Assembly (NCBI GenBank): GCA_041672845.1
Contig: JBAYYV010000001.1
Span: 248,001-312,000, forward strand
Source: JBAYDV01 sp041672845
Lineage (GTDB): Bacteria > Bacteroidota > Bacteroidia > Bacteroidales > UBA932
Length of the DNA stretch: 64,000 nt
Direction of reading: 5' to 3'
Part shown: positions 51,861-61,536 of the stretch, piece after piece
How the letters are laid out: the number at the start of each line of letters is the position of its first letter
Position numbering within the stretch: the first letter of the stretch is position 1
The notes under the pieces: model-generated
What the model was told of the DNA's origin: nothing
Databases searched by the model: none
Seen by the model: only the letters and a program-made list of their open reading frames with translations
Position numbers and translations under genes: made by a program

Positions 51861-53151
51861 TATTTACTTCGTCTGGCGCGTAATCTCCTTCATCTAGTAA
51901 TTCTTTTTCATCGATTCCGAATCTATTGGCGATAGTTTTGGCTCTTACTTTGTGAATTTTCTGTTTTATAGCATTGATTTTATGTCCATGGATTTGTGAA
52001 AATCTATAAGCTACGCATGCTGTAAGGAAATAGAAACCTGTCTGAGCCCATAGGCCTAGATAATCTCTTGGAATTTCACTAACTAAAGCTCCAGCCGAAT
52101 TTATCTTAATATAACCTTGAATTCCGAAGGTAGAAGGGAATAAGTAAGATACTAATCTCCAGAAGTTTGAGATATTAGATTCTGGCCAAGAAAAACCTGA
52201 CAAGAATAATAATATAAGACTAAAGAATAGGAACAATATAAGTCCTGATTCTCTTCTCTTTATTATGGTACCGAAAGTAAGAGAGAAGAATATAGTAGCT
52301 AATAAAAATGGAAGCATTAATTTCAGCATTTCTCCATAACTACCTATATGAGGCATATTGAATATATATGGGATTAATCCTAAGCCATATGCTGTCAATA
52401 CTGCATATATTAACAAGTAAACTAGGGCTTTGCCGAATACTACGGCTATAATACCTCTAGAGTTTATCTCTTTAGAGAGTAGGGTGTTAAATCTATTTTC
52501 CTCTCGGGCTGTACCTCCTACCATACAAATACCGAAGAAGATAGTCTGATGAAGTATAACTATTAATATAGCTGGTAGCAGGAATGCTCCAAATCCACTA
52601 GCTGGATTATATAATGTATTTTCTTCATAGGGGACAGCATTAATAAACTGCTGTGCTTCTTCTCCAGAATATCCTAACATTTCATACCTTTCTAGATGGA
52701 TTTCATCCATTTCATCTAGCATGACATAGTTAGTAGCCATGACTATATTTTTATAATATAGAAAAGCACTCATATCAGAATATGTAGAAATAGTAGCTTG
52801 TTCGTGGTGAATTAATTTTTCATTATAATTAGAAGGTATAAGGATAATTCCGTTTACCTTTCTTTTTTTCATTAATTTAGTAGCCTCATCCATATCTGTA
52901 CAGAAGTCAGTAATAGATACGTATGGAGTAGCATCTACTTTTCTGAGATAACGACGACTAGCTGCTGTACCTGATTGATCTATTATAGCTACTGGAGTTT
53001 CTTCCAATACATCATTATAATAAATGAAATTATAAAGTATAGGATAGACAATAGCTGCTACGAAGAATATAAGTAATACCCCTGAATCATGAAAAACTAG
53101 GCTGCTTTCCATTCTGAATACTTTCCAAATAGTTTTGAGCTGTTCTTTCAT
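51814..53151 (-). CDS. ABC-2 type efflux permease, second of pair
   Basis: A 445-residue inner-membrane protein of the ABC-2/YhgE-YbhR type. The first helix (~22-44) is followed by a ~150-residue periplasmic domain (VAIIDQSGTAASRRYLRKV) and five helices (~190-215, 230-260, 275-300, 310-330 and 365-385). A charged C-terminal tail ends in repeats rich in Asn, Thr, Asp and Glu (DNSETTDNTEKAD). It lies 5 bp after its sister permease in the efflux operon. No nucleotide-binding subunit is encoded in the operon. Confidence 0.85.
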   Translation of the reverse strand: MKEQLKTIWKVFRMESSLVFHDSGVLLIFFVAAIVYPILYNFIYYNDVLEETPVAIIDQSGTAASRRYLRKVDATPYVSITDFCTDMDEATKLMKKRKVNGIILIPSNYNEKLIHHEQATISTYSDMSAFLYYKNIVMATNYVMLDEMDEIHLERYEMLGYSGEEAQQFINAVPYEENTLYNPASGFGAFLLPAILIVILHQTIFFGICMVGGTAREENRFNTLLSKEINSRGIIAVVFGKALVYLLIYAVLTAYGLGLIPYIFNMPHIGSYGEMLKLMLPFLLATIFFSLTFGTIIKRRESGLILFLFFSLILLFLSGFSWPESNISNFWRLVSYLFPSTFGIQGYIKINSAGALVSEIPRDYLGLWAQTGFYFLTACVAYRFSQIHGHKINAIKQKIHKVRAKTIANRFGIDEKELLDEGDYAPDEVNNTDNSETTDNTEKAD

Positions 53152-53156
53152 TTTTA

Positions 53157-54329
53157 TTATTTTAAAGGGTAATTCTGTTTAATTAATGCGTTTTCAAGTC
53201 TCTTGTAAATAGCTATAGGGAAAAATCCAAAAGCTAACATACCGATAACCTGAGGCCACCATCCGGCAAATCCTGTCGCGAACACAGCTTCTTTAGAATA
53301 AAATAGGAAGAAATGACGTAATGGAAATAGATTTGCTAATCCTGACCACACTGGGTGCATATATTCTACGGGGAATGTGAATCCTGCTAAAGAGAATGCT
53401 AAAATTCCGTAGAATGAACAGAAGAATATGGATTCTCTAAGTATAGGGAATAGTCCGATAGCGAAAATACCCATACACTGAGATGAGAATACAAATAATA
53501 TCATATTTAACATCATATTATATTCATGTCCGTTTATAGGGTAACCGCAGAAGTCATATAAGATGACATTACTACCAATACCTAAAATGACGAACAAAAA
53601 AGAATAGGGGAGTAATTTTCCTACCATCGCTGCTATCATGGATCCATTAGCAGTTTCAAGCCATTTCTTAGAAGATTTGGATTTTAATTCATAACCAATA
53701 GCAAAAGCTGTAGTTAATAGAATTAGTAACTGTAGTACACCGGGAATTAATAGATTTAATAAATAAATCCCATAATTAGTGTACACATTTCCTATCTGAT
53801 GAGCATCTATAATAATAGGCTGTAACAGTCCCATGAGTTGATCTTCCTGTACTCCTTTCATCCTAAGGACTATTCGTTCATATGCTCCAGATGCTAAATT
53901 ACCTAAGGTTAGCATACCTCGATAAGAGAGGGTACCACCCAATAAATAAGCATTGTTTACATATATAGTAAGTTCAGGTCTTTTATTTCCACCTACATTG
54001 GCATACCAGTCAGTAGGTATTTCTACAAACCCATATATTTTACCGTCCTGTAAGTCTTGTCTAGCTTCAGAATAAGAGGAATAATTTTTGTTAACATGTA
54101 CCGCTTGAATAGCGTTAAACTCTCTCACTACTCGTCGAGACATGGTACTATGGTCGTGGTCTACCACTCCAATAGGTAGTTCCTGAGGGACTCCTTCTTG
54201 AAAGAATGTCAAGAAGAAAACAAAGGTAAATGCCATAACTATTATAGGCGCGAATACGTATATTGGCCTAGCAAACATTTGTCTTAATTCCCTTTGGAAG
54301 ACTGCCTTAGTATTTTTCCAAAAACTCAT
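53157..54329 (-). CDS. ABC-2 type efflux permease, first of pair
   Basis: A 390-residue permease homologous to its downstream neighbour, with a first helix at ~22-44, a periplasmic domain (LPIGVVDHDHSTMSRRVVR) and five C-terminal helices. FPLRHFFLFYSKEAVFATG near residue 335 is typical of the YbhS/YhhJ group. Together the two would form the membrane part of a type I-like exporter linked to the HlyD and TolC proteins upstream. It starts 9 bp after the HlyD stop. Confidence 0.87.
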   Translation of the reverse strand: MSFWKNTKAVFQRELRQMFARPIYVFAPIIVMAFTFVFFLTFFQEGVPQELPIGVVDHDHSTMSRRVVREFNAIQAVHVNKNYSSYSEARQDLQDGKIYGFVEIPTDWYANVGGNKRPELTIYVNNAYLLGGTLSYRGMLTLGNLASGAYERIVLRMKGVQEDQLMGLLQPIIIDAHQIGNVYTNYGIYLLNLLIPGVLQLLILLTTAFAIGYELKSKSSKKWLETANGSMIAAMVGKLLPYSFLFVILGIGSNVILYDFCGYPINGHEYNMMLNMILFVFSSQCMGIFAIGLFPILRESIFFCSFYGILAFSLAGFTFPVEYMHPVWSGLANLFPLRHFFLFYSKEAVFATGFAGWWPQVIGMLAFGFFPIAIYKRLENALIKQNYPLK

Positions 54330-54338
54330 TATCTAGTA

Positions 54339-55340
54339 TTATTTTAAAATAGTTTTTATTATAGTACTCATACCTGGACGAAGATTAGGAATATCTTTTA
54401 CAGGTACAGCATGTACTTCGAAGGTTTTAGCATCGAACTGTCCATTTACTTTAGTAGCACGCCAAGTAGCATATGAGGCCATAGATTTCAAATATGTAAC
54501 TTTTACTTTATATGTGTTGGTCTGGCTTAATGCAGGAATCATTATTTCTAATGTAGATCCCATGGTAATATTATTTAAAAGATCTTCACGGATATTGAAT
54601 ACTACCCAAATATCCTTAAGGTCTACTAAAGATAATATAGGAGAACCTGTTCCTACTAATTCTCCATTATGATGATATATTTCAGATATTTCACCGTCAC
54701 AAGGAGCGGTAAGAGTAGTTTCTTTCATATATGAATTAACTTCTTGTACAGCACCTTCTGCACGAGCTACTAGGGCTAAAGCTGCTGCTTTATCTTCTTT
54801 TCTAGCACCTTTCATAGCCATATCATATTGTGATTTAGCTGCTTTTTCAGTGGCTTCTGCTGCTTTGTATTTAGCTTCTATTTCATCTTTCTTTTGAGCG
54901 CTTACTACTTCTTTTTTATAAAGATTGTTAATACGATTAAAAGATTTTTCGTAAACGTCTCTAGCTACTTTGGCTTTTTGCCATAACTCAAACGCACCAG
55001 TGATTTGTTCTTCTCTAGCACCATTTTCAGCTTTTGAATTCATAGCTTTGGCCGCTGCTACAGCTGCATTAGCTTGAACAAGTTTGGCTATAAGTTCTGG
55101 ACTTTCTATAAATACTAGAGTATCACCTGCTTTTACTTTATCACCTTCTTTAAAAGCATAAGCTTGAATTCTCCCTGGAATTTTACCAGAAATTCTATAT
55201 TCAGTGGCTTCAGCTTCACCTTGTAAAATAATTTTTTCAGGTTTTGAAACTAAATAACCTATTAATGCTAAGATTATTATAACTCCAGCTAGAGCTCCTA
55301 ATCCTACAAGGAGATTTTTTCGTGTATTATCTTGTGACAT
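54339..55340 (-). CDS. HlyD-family periplasmic adaptor (membrane fusion protein)
   Basis: A 333-residue adaptor bridging the inner-membrane permeases and the outer-membrane TolC channel. One N-terminal helix (~10-28) anchors it. The lipoyl half-motifs flank a long alpha-helical hairpin (~75-200; alanine/lysine-rich repeats such as AKAMNSKAENGAREEQ), and the beta-barrel domain includes LTAPCDGEISEIYHHNGELVG. The end GMSTIIKTILK is typical. Length fits EmrA/YbhG-type adaptors. Confidence 0.9.
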   Translation of the reverse strand: MSQDNTRKNLLVGLGALAGVIIILALIGYLVSKPEKIILQGEAEATEYRISGKIPGRIQAYAFKEGDKVKAGDTLVFIESPELIAKLVQANAAVAAAKAMNSKAENGAREEQITGAFELWQKAKVARDVYEKSFNRINNLYKKEVVSAQKKDEIEAKYKAAEATEKAAKSQYDMAMKGARKEDKAAALALVARAEGAVQEVNSYMKETTLTAPCDGEISEIYHHNGELVGTGSPILSLVDLKDIWVVFNIREDLLNNITMGSTLEIMIPALSQTNTYKVKVTYLKSMASYATWRATKVNGQFDAKTFEVHAVPVKDIPNLRPGMSTIIKTILK

Positions 55341-55373
55341 AATTGTATATATTATTTTTATTTTCGTTTATAA

Positions 55374-56873
55374 TTATTTCTCTGTGGTTGGTTGATAGAT
55401 ATCTTCGCCTTGTGCACGTTTAAAGTATAGGTTACACATTCTTAAATCTATACTAGAGTCTATGCGATCAGATTTAGCTTTTATCCAAGCTGTTTGAGCT
55501 TTCATAAGATCAGATGCAGTGATTAATCCTTCATTATAAGCATCTTGTGCATAATTTAAATTTTCTTGAGCTGTTTCGACATTTTTAATAGTCATATCTA
55601 AAGATTTATTAGATTCTTGTAATTTAAAATGTTGCTGGCTTAACTGCAGTTTAATTAAATTTTCTGCTTGTTGAGTTCTAAGTTCTATTATTCTGCTTTG
55701 ATGTTTAGCAGCTCTATAAGTAAATAATTCATCACCCCAATGAAGAATAGGAATACTAATAGTAATACCAGCATTAAACATTCCGCCAAATTCATTTACA
55801 TAACCATTATAACTATTAGGATTTGAAACTATATAATTAGCGTTAGCTATAATATTAGGCATAAAACGAGATGCCATTATTTTTCTATTAGCTTCAGCAA
55901 TATTATAAGCCATATTTAATGTTTTAATTTCTGCTCTTTTACCTAATACTTCTTCAGGATCTACAGGAGCTTCTATTTTTACTAATTTTTGTTCTATATT
56001 ATTATCAGCTAATTCTACATTTGCATTTATATCCATTCCACAAATTTCGAAAAGGGCCATTTTACATAGTGCATATCCGTTTTCTGCACGAGTAAGAGAC
56101 ATTTGTGCCTCGTTAAGTTTTACTCTTATATTTAATAAGTCTACTTTAGTAGCGACACCCTCATCTTCTGCTATTTTCACATTATTATAAAGTTTCTCTA
56201 GAAGTTTACAATAATCTTTAGCAAGTTCTTTTTTATTATATACCGATACTATTCTCCAATAATTTTCATCTACAGATATAATAAGTTTTTGTAAGGCTTC
56301 ATCATTAGCTAAAGCAGCTATGTTTTGGGTATTCTTAGCTATATTATATAATTGAATTATTTTAGTTCCCATGAAAATAGGCTGTACTACACTAATAGTT
56401 CCTACAAATATATTCTGTGTGTCGAATTCCATAGCAGACTTAGGTAAGTAAGCATAATCTTTAAACTGGATTTTTTCTGGATTTGTCGTAGGGTCAAATG
56501 CGTTTCCATCACTATCAAGTATACTAGGTACACCTCCTGGAAGTAAAGTTACTGCATTATTAATTTGATCCATTCTGAAAGAAAAAGAGCCATCAGATGA
56601 CTGAGTACCTACAGGTAATAGAGCATCAGCAGCCAATAGAGAAATGTTTTTTTGATTCCACTGATATGATCCATTAGCAGTGATTTTAGGAAAAAACTGT
56701 GTGAAAGCAGCTTTTTTCAAATTTTCTGCCACAGCAAGCCTTTCCCTGGTAATTTGAATAGATTTGTTAGCATCTATAGCTTGTTGATGGAAATCATCTA
56801 AGCTATATATTGTTTGCCCAAATACTGGTACTAAACAAAATGTGCATAGAATAATTGTAATAAATTTTTTCAT
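55374..56873 (-). CDS. TolC-family outer-membrane efflux protein
   Basis: A 499-residue outer-membrane channel subunit with a signal peptide (cleavage near VFGQT). Two OEP repeats are visible: heptad-like helices around FHQQAIDANKSIQITRERL and, in the second half, AYNIAEANRKIMASRFMP and AYNEGLITASDLMKAQTAW. It would trimerise into a tunnel for the HlyD/ABC-2 pump. It is the first pump gene of the operon, 34 bp before hlyD, behind marR. A 22-bp tandem repeat lies in its promoter region. Confidence 0.9.
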   Translation of the reverse strand: MKKFITIILCTFCLVPVFGQTIYSLDDFHQQAIDANKSIQITRERLAVAENLKKAAFTQFFPKITANGSYQWNQKNISLLAADALLPVGTQSSDGSFSFRMDQINNAVTLLPGGVPSILDSDGNAFDPTTNPEKIQFKDYAYLPKSAMEFDTQNIFVGTISVVQPIFMGTKIIQLYNIAKNTQNIAALANDEALQKLIISVDENYWRIVSVYNKKELAKDYCKLLEKLYNNVKIAEDEGVATKVDLLNIRVKLNEAQMSLTRAENGYALCKMALFEICGMDINANVELADNNIEQKLVKIEAPVDPEEVLGKRAEIKTLNMAYNIAEANRKIMASRFMPNIIANANYIVSNPNSYNGYVNEFGGMFNAGITISIPILHWGDELFTYRAAKHQSRIIELRTQQAENLIKLQLSQQHFKLQESNKSLDMTIKNVETAQENLNYAQDAYNEGLITASDLMKAQTAWIKAKSDRIDSSIDLRMCNLYFKRAQGEDIYQPTTEK

Positions 56874-56942
56874 ATATCTTTTAATTATTTTTTATCAAAG
56901 GGTGTAATATTCTTTAGTGATATTATTTTTATATATAATAAT

Positions 56943-57020
56943 ATTATCTTCTTTATTTGGTAATATTATCTTCTTTATTTGGTGATATTATCTTAGTTAT
57001 TTAGTGATATTATCTTCGTT
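56943..57020. repeat. 22-bp tandem repeat between marR and tolC
   Basis: Four units of attatcttctttatttggtaat type start at about 56943, 56965, 56987 and 57009. The last unit lies inside the marR coding end and carries its stop codon. Since 22 is not a multiple of three, unit changes would not simply extend the protein, but they would change the marR-tolC spacing. Confidence 0.7.
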
Positions 57021-57479
57021 GAGAAGATTATCATGCATCTTAATAGCTAAATTTTGCATAATTTCTATTTCTTTAGCAGAAATGCCTCGAGTGGCTTTTC
57101 TATAATATTTTTCTATAATGTTTTTTGCCTTTTCTACTAATTCTGAGCCTTTACTAGTAAGTTTAATTATATTAGTTCTTCTATCATTTGGGTGGCTGAT
57201 CCTATGGACATATTCATTTTTAACTAGAGCATCTATTAGTCGAGTAATACTACCTTTACCCTTGAAGGTGTTAGTACTTAAACTATGTTGAGACTGAGAA
57301 TCTTTTTTACATAGAGAATTTAAAATAGTCAATTGCTCTGTAGTAATATCTATGTTTTGGGCTTTGAATGCTCGATTAAGTAATTTATTTATCATCGATG
57401 AAGCATAACCATTGACTAGATATAAAGAATAATCCATATCTATAGTTTTGCTCATTATGTCGTCTATAGTTTTGCTCAT
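56997..57479 (-). CDS. MarR-family transcriptional regulator of the efflux operon
   Basis: A 160-residue winged-helix repressor: TEQLTILNSLCKKDSQSQ (helix 1-2), NTFKGKGSITRLIDALVKNEYV (recognition helix) and the wing HPNDRRTNIIKLTSKG. It should dimerise and bind a palindromic operator, probably TAGTTGTATATGCAACTA at 57624-57641, controlling itself and the downstream pump. The N terminus has a duplicated MSKTID..MSKTID, so the second ATG (57455) is an equally likely start. The stop codon lies in a 22-bp tandem repeat. Confidence 0.9.
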   Translation of the reverse strand: MSKTIDDIMSKTIDMDYSLYLVNGYASSMINKLLNRAFKAQNIDITTEQLTILNSLCKKDSQSQHSLSTNTFKGKGSITRLIDALVKNEYVHRISHPNDRRTNIIKLTSKGSELVEKAKNIIEKYYRKATRGISAKEIEIMQNLAIKMHDNLLNEDNITK

Positions 57480-57623
57480 TTTTTAATTTTAATAAGTTTT
57501 TAAATATACTAAATAATAAATTGATGTAATATAATGATATAGTTTCGTTAGTTATTTATAAACTAGTTGGCTAATCAATAGTTATTATATCAATAGTTGT
57601 AGCAATGTTAGTTGTAGCAACGA

Positions 57624-57641
57624 TAGTTGTATATGCAACTA
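57624..57641. promoter_or_regulatory. Candidate MarR operator palindrome
   Basis: TAGTTGTATATGCAACTA is an 18-bp near-perfect palindrome ~145 bp upstream of marR. Two half-site-like copies (tagttgtagcaa) precede it at ~57592-57620. The gap 57480-57771 otherwise holds no gene. Confidence 0.5.
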
Positions 57642-57771
57642 TTAAGCCAGAAATATTAAATAAAAAATATAACTTCATAGAAGTATGTAGAATGTTTAAT
57701 GTGAGTATTTAAAATATTGATTTACTGGAAATTGAATATGTCAATAATAATAAAGATTATATCTGACAGTT

Positions 57772-59880
57772 TTAAGATATCTTAGAATAATCAGTTATAT
57801 CAGTTTCATTTCTAAGTCTTTCGATCTGGTAATTAAATAACTGATTTTCTTTAGCTTTTAATAAAGGATCATTATGAAGTATGCCAATGGCTCTTTTTCT
57901 AGCTAATGACAGTATGGCAGAATCTTTTCCCAGCTGAGCTATATGAAGAGGAATCGCAAGACCGCTCTGACGTGTTCCTTCTATATCACCAGGACCTCTC
58001 ATCTTCATATCTTCTTCTGCTAATTCGAACCCATCATTAGTATAGCACATCAGTTCTATACGTCTTTTAGATTCTTTACTCATTTTATATCCAGTCATTA
58101 AAATGCAATAAGATTTGTCAGAACCACGACCTACACGACCACGTAACTGATGAAGCTGAGAAAGACCAAATCTTTCTGCACTAGCTATAATCATAAGGGA
58201 TGCATTTGGGATATCGACACCTACCTCTATAACAGTAGTGGATACTAATATATTCGCTTTCCCTTCCACAAAAAGTTTCATATCGTAAGCCTTATCCTCA
58301 TTTTTCTGTTTTCCATGTACGATAGCAGTTACATATTTGGGTGGTTTAAAAATAGATGTAATTTCTTCGTATCCGTCTTGTAGATTTTTATAATCCATTT
58401 TTTCAGATTCTTTAATTAGCGGATACACAATAAAAACCTGCCTTCCAGTATCTATTTCCTTTTTAATAAAGGAATAAACTCGATCTTTTTGATTTTCGGT
58501 AACATGAATAGTTTGTACAGGTTTTCTGCCTGGCGGCAATTCATCCAATACTGAAATCTCTAGATTGCCGAAAACTGTCATGGCTAAAGTACGAGGGATA
58601 GGAGTGGCAGTCATTACTAAGATATGAGGACTTATATCAGCTTTAGTTCTGAGTTTTGCTCTCTGAGCTACTCCGAAACGATGCTGTTCATCTATGACTA
58701 CAAATCCTAGGTTCTTAAATTTGACATTATCTTCTATTACTGCATGAGTACCGAATAATATATTTATAGATCCATCTTCAAGTCCTGCGTGTATTTCTCT
58801 TCTTTTAGCGGTTTTAACACTACCAGTAAGAAGTTCTACTTTAATACTACTATTTTTTATTAGAGCGAATATACCTTCATAGTGCTGAGTGGCTAATACT
58901 TCTGTAGGAGCCATAATACATGTTTGGAAACCATTATCGGCTGCTATCATAGCAGAAAGAATAGCCACTAAAGTTTTACCACTACCTACATCACCCTGAA
59001 GAAGTCTATTCATTTGCTTAGAACTTCTCATATCTTCTCTTATTTCATGAATAACTCTTTTCTGTGCGTTAGTTAATTCATAAGGTATATTATTAAAACA
59101 AGTATTGAAGTAATCACCTATGCGTGTGAAAACATGGCCAACAGACTCGTTCATTCTTACGTTCTTCTGTTTAAGTAAAGAAAGCTGTAGATAAAATAGT
59201 TCCTCAAATTTTAATCGATATTGGGCTTGTCCCAATGCTTGCATATTAGTAGGAAAATGGATGTTTTTTAAGGCGAATTTTAATGGGCACAAATTGTTTT
59301 CTTTTATAACCATTGCCGGCAGGCTTTCATGTATTTGTTCTAAGTATTTAGAGATAAAACTGTATTCAAATTTGCTGAATGTCTTAATCGTAATACCAGC
59401 GTTTTTTAATTTGTCAGTGCTGGAATAAATCCCTGTCATAGAACTACCGTAGGGCATTTGAGATTCAGTTACTTCGTCTATTTCAGGATGCACCATATTG
59501 TATTTACCATTAAAAGCGGATGTTTTTCCGAAGACAATGTATTCTGTGTTAGCTTTTATCTTTTCTTGAATCCATTTGATACCTTTGAAAAATACTAATT
59601 CGATGCTTCCTGTGTCGTCATAAAAGTATATTACTAATCTGCGACCTCTTTTAGCACCTATAATATTCATGGTTCTAACTTTGCCACGAAGTTGAATATA
59701 AGTCATATCAGCATCTAATTCAGCGATGGCATATATACGACTTCTGTCTATATATCTATAAGGAAAAGTGTACAATAAATCTCTAAAAGTTAAAATATTT
59801 AGCTCACTAGCTAATATTTTAGCTCTTTTAGGACCTATACCGTTTAGGTATTGTATTTCCGTAGAGAGTATATCGACCAT
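57772..59880 (-). CDS. recG: ATP-dependent DNA helicase RecG
   Basis: A 702-residue branch-migration helicase that reverses stalled replication forks and processes Holliday junctions. The N-terminal wedge/OB domain begins LNGIGPKRAKILASELNI. Helicase motifs follow: Q-LTNAQKRV, Walker A GDVGSGKT (~295), DEQH (~397), TATPIPRTL, and motif VI QLRGRVGRG (~585). The C-terminal segment MRGPGDIEGTRQSG is RecG-specific. Length is normal. Read toward marR; promoter region not recognised. Confidence 0.95.
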   Translation of the reverse strand: MVDILSTEIQYLNGIGPKRAKILASELNILTFRDLLYTFPYRYIDRSRIYAIAELDADMTYIQLRGKVRTMNIIGAKRGRRLVIYFYDDTGSIELVFFKGIKWIQEKIKANTEYIVFGKTSAFNGKYNMVHPEIDEVTESQMPYGSSMTGIYSSTDKLKNAGITIKTFSKFEYSFISKYLEQIHESLPAMVIKENNLCPLKFALKNIHFPTNMQALGQAQYRLKFEELFYLQLSLLKQKNVRMNESVGHVFTRIGDYFNTCFNNIPYELTNAQKRVIHEIREDMRSSKQMNRLLQGDVGSGKTLVAILSAMIAADNGFQTCIMAPTEVLATQHYEGIFALIKNSSIKVELLTGSVKTAKRREIHAGLEDGSINILFGTHAVIEDNVKFKNLGFVVIDEQHRFGVAQRAKLRTKADISPHILVMTATPIPRTLAMTVFGNLEISVLDELPPGRKPVQTIHVTENQKDRVYSFIKKEIDTGRQVFIVYPLIKESEKMDYKNLQDGYEEITSIFKPPKYVTAIVHGKQKNEDKAYDMKLFVEGKANILVSTTVIEVGVDIPNASLMIIASAERFGLSQLHQLRGRVGRGSDKSYCILMTGYKMSKESKRRIELMCYTNDGFELAEEDMKMRGPGDIEGTRQSGLAIPLHIAQLGKDSAILSLARKRAIGILHNDPLLKAKENQLFNYQIERLRNETDITDYSKIS

Positions 59881-60008
59881 AATACAAAGTTAAAAATAAA
59901 TATTTATTAGTAACTTGCAGACTATAAATTAATAATAGTTTATAATAATTATTATCTTTAAAATTAGATTAAAATATTTAAAGAATTTAAGAAAAAAATA
60001 AATACGAT

Positions 60009-61073
60009 ATGAAAAATAAAATTAGAATAGGTATCACTCAGGGAGATATGAATGGTATCGGCTATGAAATTATTATCAAAGCTTTAGCTGATGCGAGAAT
60101 GAGTGAATTGTGTATTCCTATAGTTTATGGCTCTTCTAGAGCTTTTGGATTTTATAAAAAGACTATAGCTGCTACTGATGATATGACTACTAATATTATT
60201 AATTCTGCTAAGGATGCACGTTCTAAGAGAGTTAATATTATGAATTGTGTACCGGATAATTTTCATATTGATCCAGGTCAGCCGACACATGATAGTGCTG
60301 AGTCTGCTATTATTTCTTTGAAAACTGCAGTGAAGGATCTTAAGAGTGGTGATATAGATGCTATGGTAACAGCTCCTTTTAATAAAAAGGCAGTATCAGA
60401 TGATAAATTTGCTTATCCTGGGCATACAGAATATTTAATTAATGAGTTCGGTGTTAAAGATGGACTTATGTTTTTATGTGCGGATAAGATGAGAGTGGGT
60501 ATAGTGACTAATCATCTTCCTATAGCTCAAGTGTCTGCTGCTTTAAGTATTGAAAAGATATTAGGTAAAATGCAGTTAATGAATAATTCTTTAAAACAGG
60601 ATTTCAATATTATTAAACCTAAAATAGCCGTTTTAGGACTTAATCCACATGCTGGAGATAGAGGCTTATTAGGTAATGAAGAAATAGATATTATTAAACC
60701 TGCAATAGATAAAGCTAACGAAGAAGGAATATTGGCCTTCGGCCCTTATTCTCCTGATGGATTTTTTTCTAATAGTATGCAATATACATTCGATGGTGTA
60801 TTAACTATGTATCATGATCAGGGTCTTATACCTTTCAAAGCATTAGCTTTCGATAATGGTGTGAACTTTACAGCAGGACTTCCTGTGGTAAGAACATCTC
60901 CAGATCATGGTACTGCTTATGAATTAGCAGGAAAAGGTCAAGCAAATGCAAGACCTATGGCTTCAGCTATTTATGCTGCTATAGATATAGTTCAGAATAG
61001 AATAAATTATGAAGAAATGACTAAGAATCCTCTAAAGGTAGAAAAAGAAAGAAATCTTAGAGGTCCTCAATAA
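60009..61073 (+). CDS. pdxA: 4-hydroxythreonine-4-phosphate dehydrogenase
   Basis: A 354-residue NAD-dependent enzyme of pyridoxal-5'-phosphate synthesis (DXP-dependent route). Characteristic segments: GITQGDMNGIGYE at the N terminus, TAPFNKKAV, PGHTEYL with metal-binding His, LGLNPHAGDRG and MYHDQGLIPFKAL, the latter two also supplying metal ligands. Complete length. It starts an operon: its TAA shares a base with the ATG of rnhA. Confidence 0.95.
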   Translation: MKNKIRIGITQGDMNGIGYEIIIKALADARMSELCIPIVYGSSRAFGFYKKTIAATDDMTTNIINSAKDARSKRVNIMNCVPDNFHIDPGQPTHDSAESAIISLKTAVKDLKSGDIDAMVTAPFNKKAVSDDKFAYPGHTEYLINEFGVKDGLMFLCADKMRVGIVTNHLPIAQVSAALSIEKILGKMQLMNNSLKQDFNIIKPKIAVLGLNPHAGDRGLLGNEEIDIIKPAIDKANEEGILAFGPYSPDGFFSNSMQYTFDGVLTMYHDQGLIPFKALAFDNGVNFTAGLPVVRTSPDHGTAYELAGKGQANARPMASAIYAAIDIVQNRINYEEMTKNPLKVEKERNLRGPQ

Positions 61074-61531
61074 TGGCAGATAATACTATATATATATATA
61101 CTGATGGTTCTTCTTTGGGAAATCCTGGATATGGAGGGTATGGAGTAGTCTTGAAATCTGGATCTCATTATAAAGAATTATCAGGTGGAGATTTAAATAC
61201 TACTAATAATAGAATGGAGTTATTGGCTGTCATAATAGGACTAGAGGCTCTTAAGAAACTTAATTCTAAAGTGATAGTCACTAGTGATTCTAAATATGTC
61301 GTTAGTGCTGTTACAGAAGGATGGCTTTTTAATTGGGAGAAAAAGAAATTTGACAAAAAGGCAAATCCTGATTTGTGGATCCGATTTCTAAAAATATATA
61401 GGCAGCATCAAGTTGAATTTAGATGGGTAAAAGGTCATGCTGGACATCCTGAAAATGAAATATGTGATCGTCTCGCAGTTCATGCTGCAGAGAACTTACG
61501 ATATCTTGATAAGAAAAATGATAGACAATAA
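61073..61531 (+). CDS. rnhA: Ribonuclease HI
   Basis: A 152-residue nuclease that cuts the RNA strand of RNA-DNA hybrids. The DEDD active site is visible: IYTDGSSLGNPG (D11), NNRMELLAVI (E48 region), VTSDSKYVV (D70 region) and NEICDRLA (D~136). WVKGHAGHPEN contains the catalytic histidine loop. It overlaps pdxA by one base, and gpsA follows after 5 bp. Confidence 0.95.
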   Translation: MADNTIYIYTDGSSLGNPGYGGYGVVLKSGSHYKELSGGDLNTTNNRMELLAVIIGLEALKKLNSKVIVTSDSKYVVSAVTEGWLFNWEKKKFDKKANPDLWIRFLKIYRQHQVEFRWVKGHAGHPENEICDRLAVHAAENLRYLDKKNDRQ

Positions 61532-61536
61532 TAAAT

